NCBI GenBank assembly: GCA_000447185.1
Contig: KE647139.1
Coordinates: 1 to 31,136, forward strand
Direction of reading: 5' to 3'
Length of the DNA: 31,136 nucleotides
From: Vairimorpha apis BRL 01
Lineage: Eukaryota > Microsporidia > Nosematidae
The number at the start of each line of letters is the position of its first letter. Position 1 is the stretch's first letter. The notes under the pieces are model-generated. The model worked only from the letters and a program-made list of their open reading frames with translations. It did no database searches and was not told where the DNA came from. Made by a program: the position numbers and the translations under genes. Of this stretch, positions 30,444 to 31,136 are shown in pieces.

Positions 30444-30850
30444 ATGTTTGGTTTATTTTTTCATATGTGCCAATTTTTTTCTAAATTAACAAAATCTGGT
30501 ACAATACCTATTTATCAGAATAAAGTTGTTTTAATTGAATCATTAAAACATCAAGGTAAGTTAGTTTTACCAAAAGGAAAAATAAAAAAAATGAAAAAAA
30601 TGAAATAGCGGCACTCAGAGAAACTATGGAAGAAGCAGGACTCGAAGGTATACTAAGAAAAGAACCTAAGATTATTTATAATAATACTATTTATTTTGTT
30701 TTGGATGTTAATAAAATTTATAATAATTATAAAGAGAACAATGAAAGAAAAAGATATTTTTTAACATATAATGAAATGATGATACATAAAGATGTATCAA
30801 AAAAAGTAAAGCAAATTTTTAAAGATTACTTAAATTTAAATATTAAGTAA
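30444..30850 (+). CDS. Nudix hydrolase, diphosphoinositol polyphosphate phosphohydrolase type, frame broken once
   Basis: Probably removes phosphate from diphosphoinositol polyphosphates or dinucleoside polyphosphates (Ddp1/DIPP type). It has SGTIPIYQNKVVLIES, then LVLPKGK. The Nudix box (G, five residues, E, seven, RETMEEAGL) becomes complete only if the frame moves by -1 in the eight-A run 30584-30591. Corrected length is about 135 residues, at the short end for the family. An alternative start is the ATG at 30465, seven codons in. No CCC/GGG motif. The C-terminal half is less conserved but has the expected YFLTYNEM helix region. Confidence 0.78.
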
Positions 30851-31136
30851 TGGCTTTCTTTATTATAATATATTTAAAATAATTTGAAGTATGTTATGTC
30901 TTAATAAAATTTAATTTTCGAATTATTTTCTTTTAAACTCAATTTTTTGTAAAATTTTTTCAAAACATTATAAAATATTCCAATTGTTAATATTAAAATT
31001 TAGTTACATTATTTATATTATAAGTTTTGAAATAATAATATAAATGAACATAAAATTTAAAAAAATAATAAACATATATTAAATTTATTAACATAAAAAA
31101 ATTATATTTTTTTTTATGTAGAACTGTCAAAATCTT

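Overview
This window looks like nuclear DNA of a microsporidian. It is extremely AT-rich, its genes are short and show no introns, and most start codons have a CCC or GGG triplet a few bases upstream, which is a known microsporidian trait. The proteins are reduced versions of core eukaryotic ones. Long gene-poor AT stretches point to a species with an expanded rather than ultra-compact genome. I cannot name the genus.

Layout. 0.3-3.4 kb: a splicing factor SF3B2/Cus1, a Ser/Thr kinase, a 69-residue membrane protein and tRNA m7G methyltransferase Trm8 (reverse). 3.9-5.1 kb: a possible 42-residue tail-anchored protein and a CDF zinc transporter. 6.6-9.7 kb: two syntaxin-like Qa-SNAREs flanking an Apn1-type endonuclease IV. 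11.1-11.4 kb: the RNase P RNA gene. 12.27-14.46 kb: a recent Ty3/gypsy-type LTR retrotransposon with a 5-bp target duplication and near-identical LTRs, most of pol missing, and gag starting inside the 5' LTR. 15.9-19.0 kb: a SUN-domain protein and ABCE1/Rli1, transcribed away from each other. 19.5-24.6 kb: a CHY zinc-finger protein, an unknown membrane protein and an SLC19 (reduced folate carrier family) transporter. 24.9-27.1 kb: an LTR relic and an 8-bp satellite. 27.7-30.1 kb: a reverse-strand cluster of eIF1, Pus3, ribosomal protein S19 and Pho88/Snd3. 30.4-30.9 kb: a Nudix hydrolase of diphosphoinositol-phosphatase type.

The most striking pattern is that nine host genes (trm8, the second syntaxin, SUN, CHY, the unknown membrane gene, SLC19, RPS19, PHO88, Nudix) and the gag/pol junction are each broken by one or two -1 frame shifts. 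All can be placed at runs of 5-8 A or T, and each would be cured by one more base in the run. eIF1 carries a similar but more complex break. Systematic homopolymer under-calling in the assembly is the simplest explanation. Real poly-A slippage is the interesting alternative. Genes are annotated across the breaks.

By function the set is housekeeping: splicing, tRNA modification and processing (Trm8, Pus3, RNase P), translation and ribosome recycling (eIF1, RPS19, ABCE1), membrane insertion and fusion (Pho88/Snd3, SNAREs), nuclear envelope (SUN), transport (zinc, SLC19), repair (Apn1) and inositol-phosphate turnover (Nudix). I found no convincing tRNA or rRNA gene, no CRISPR array and no defence or biosynthetic cluster.
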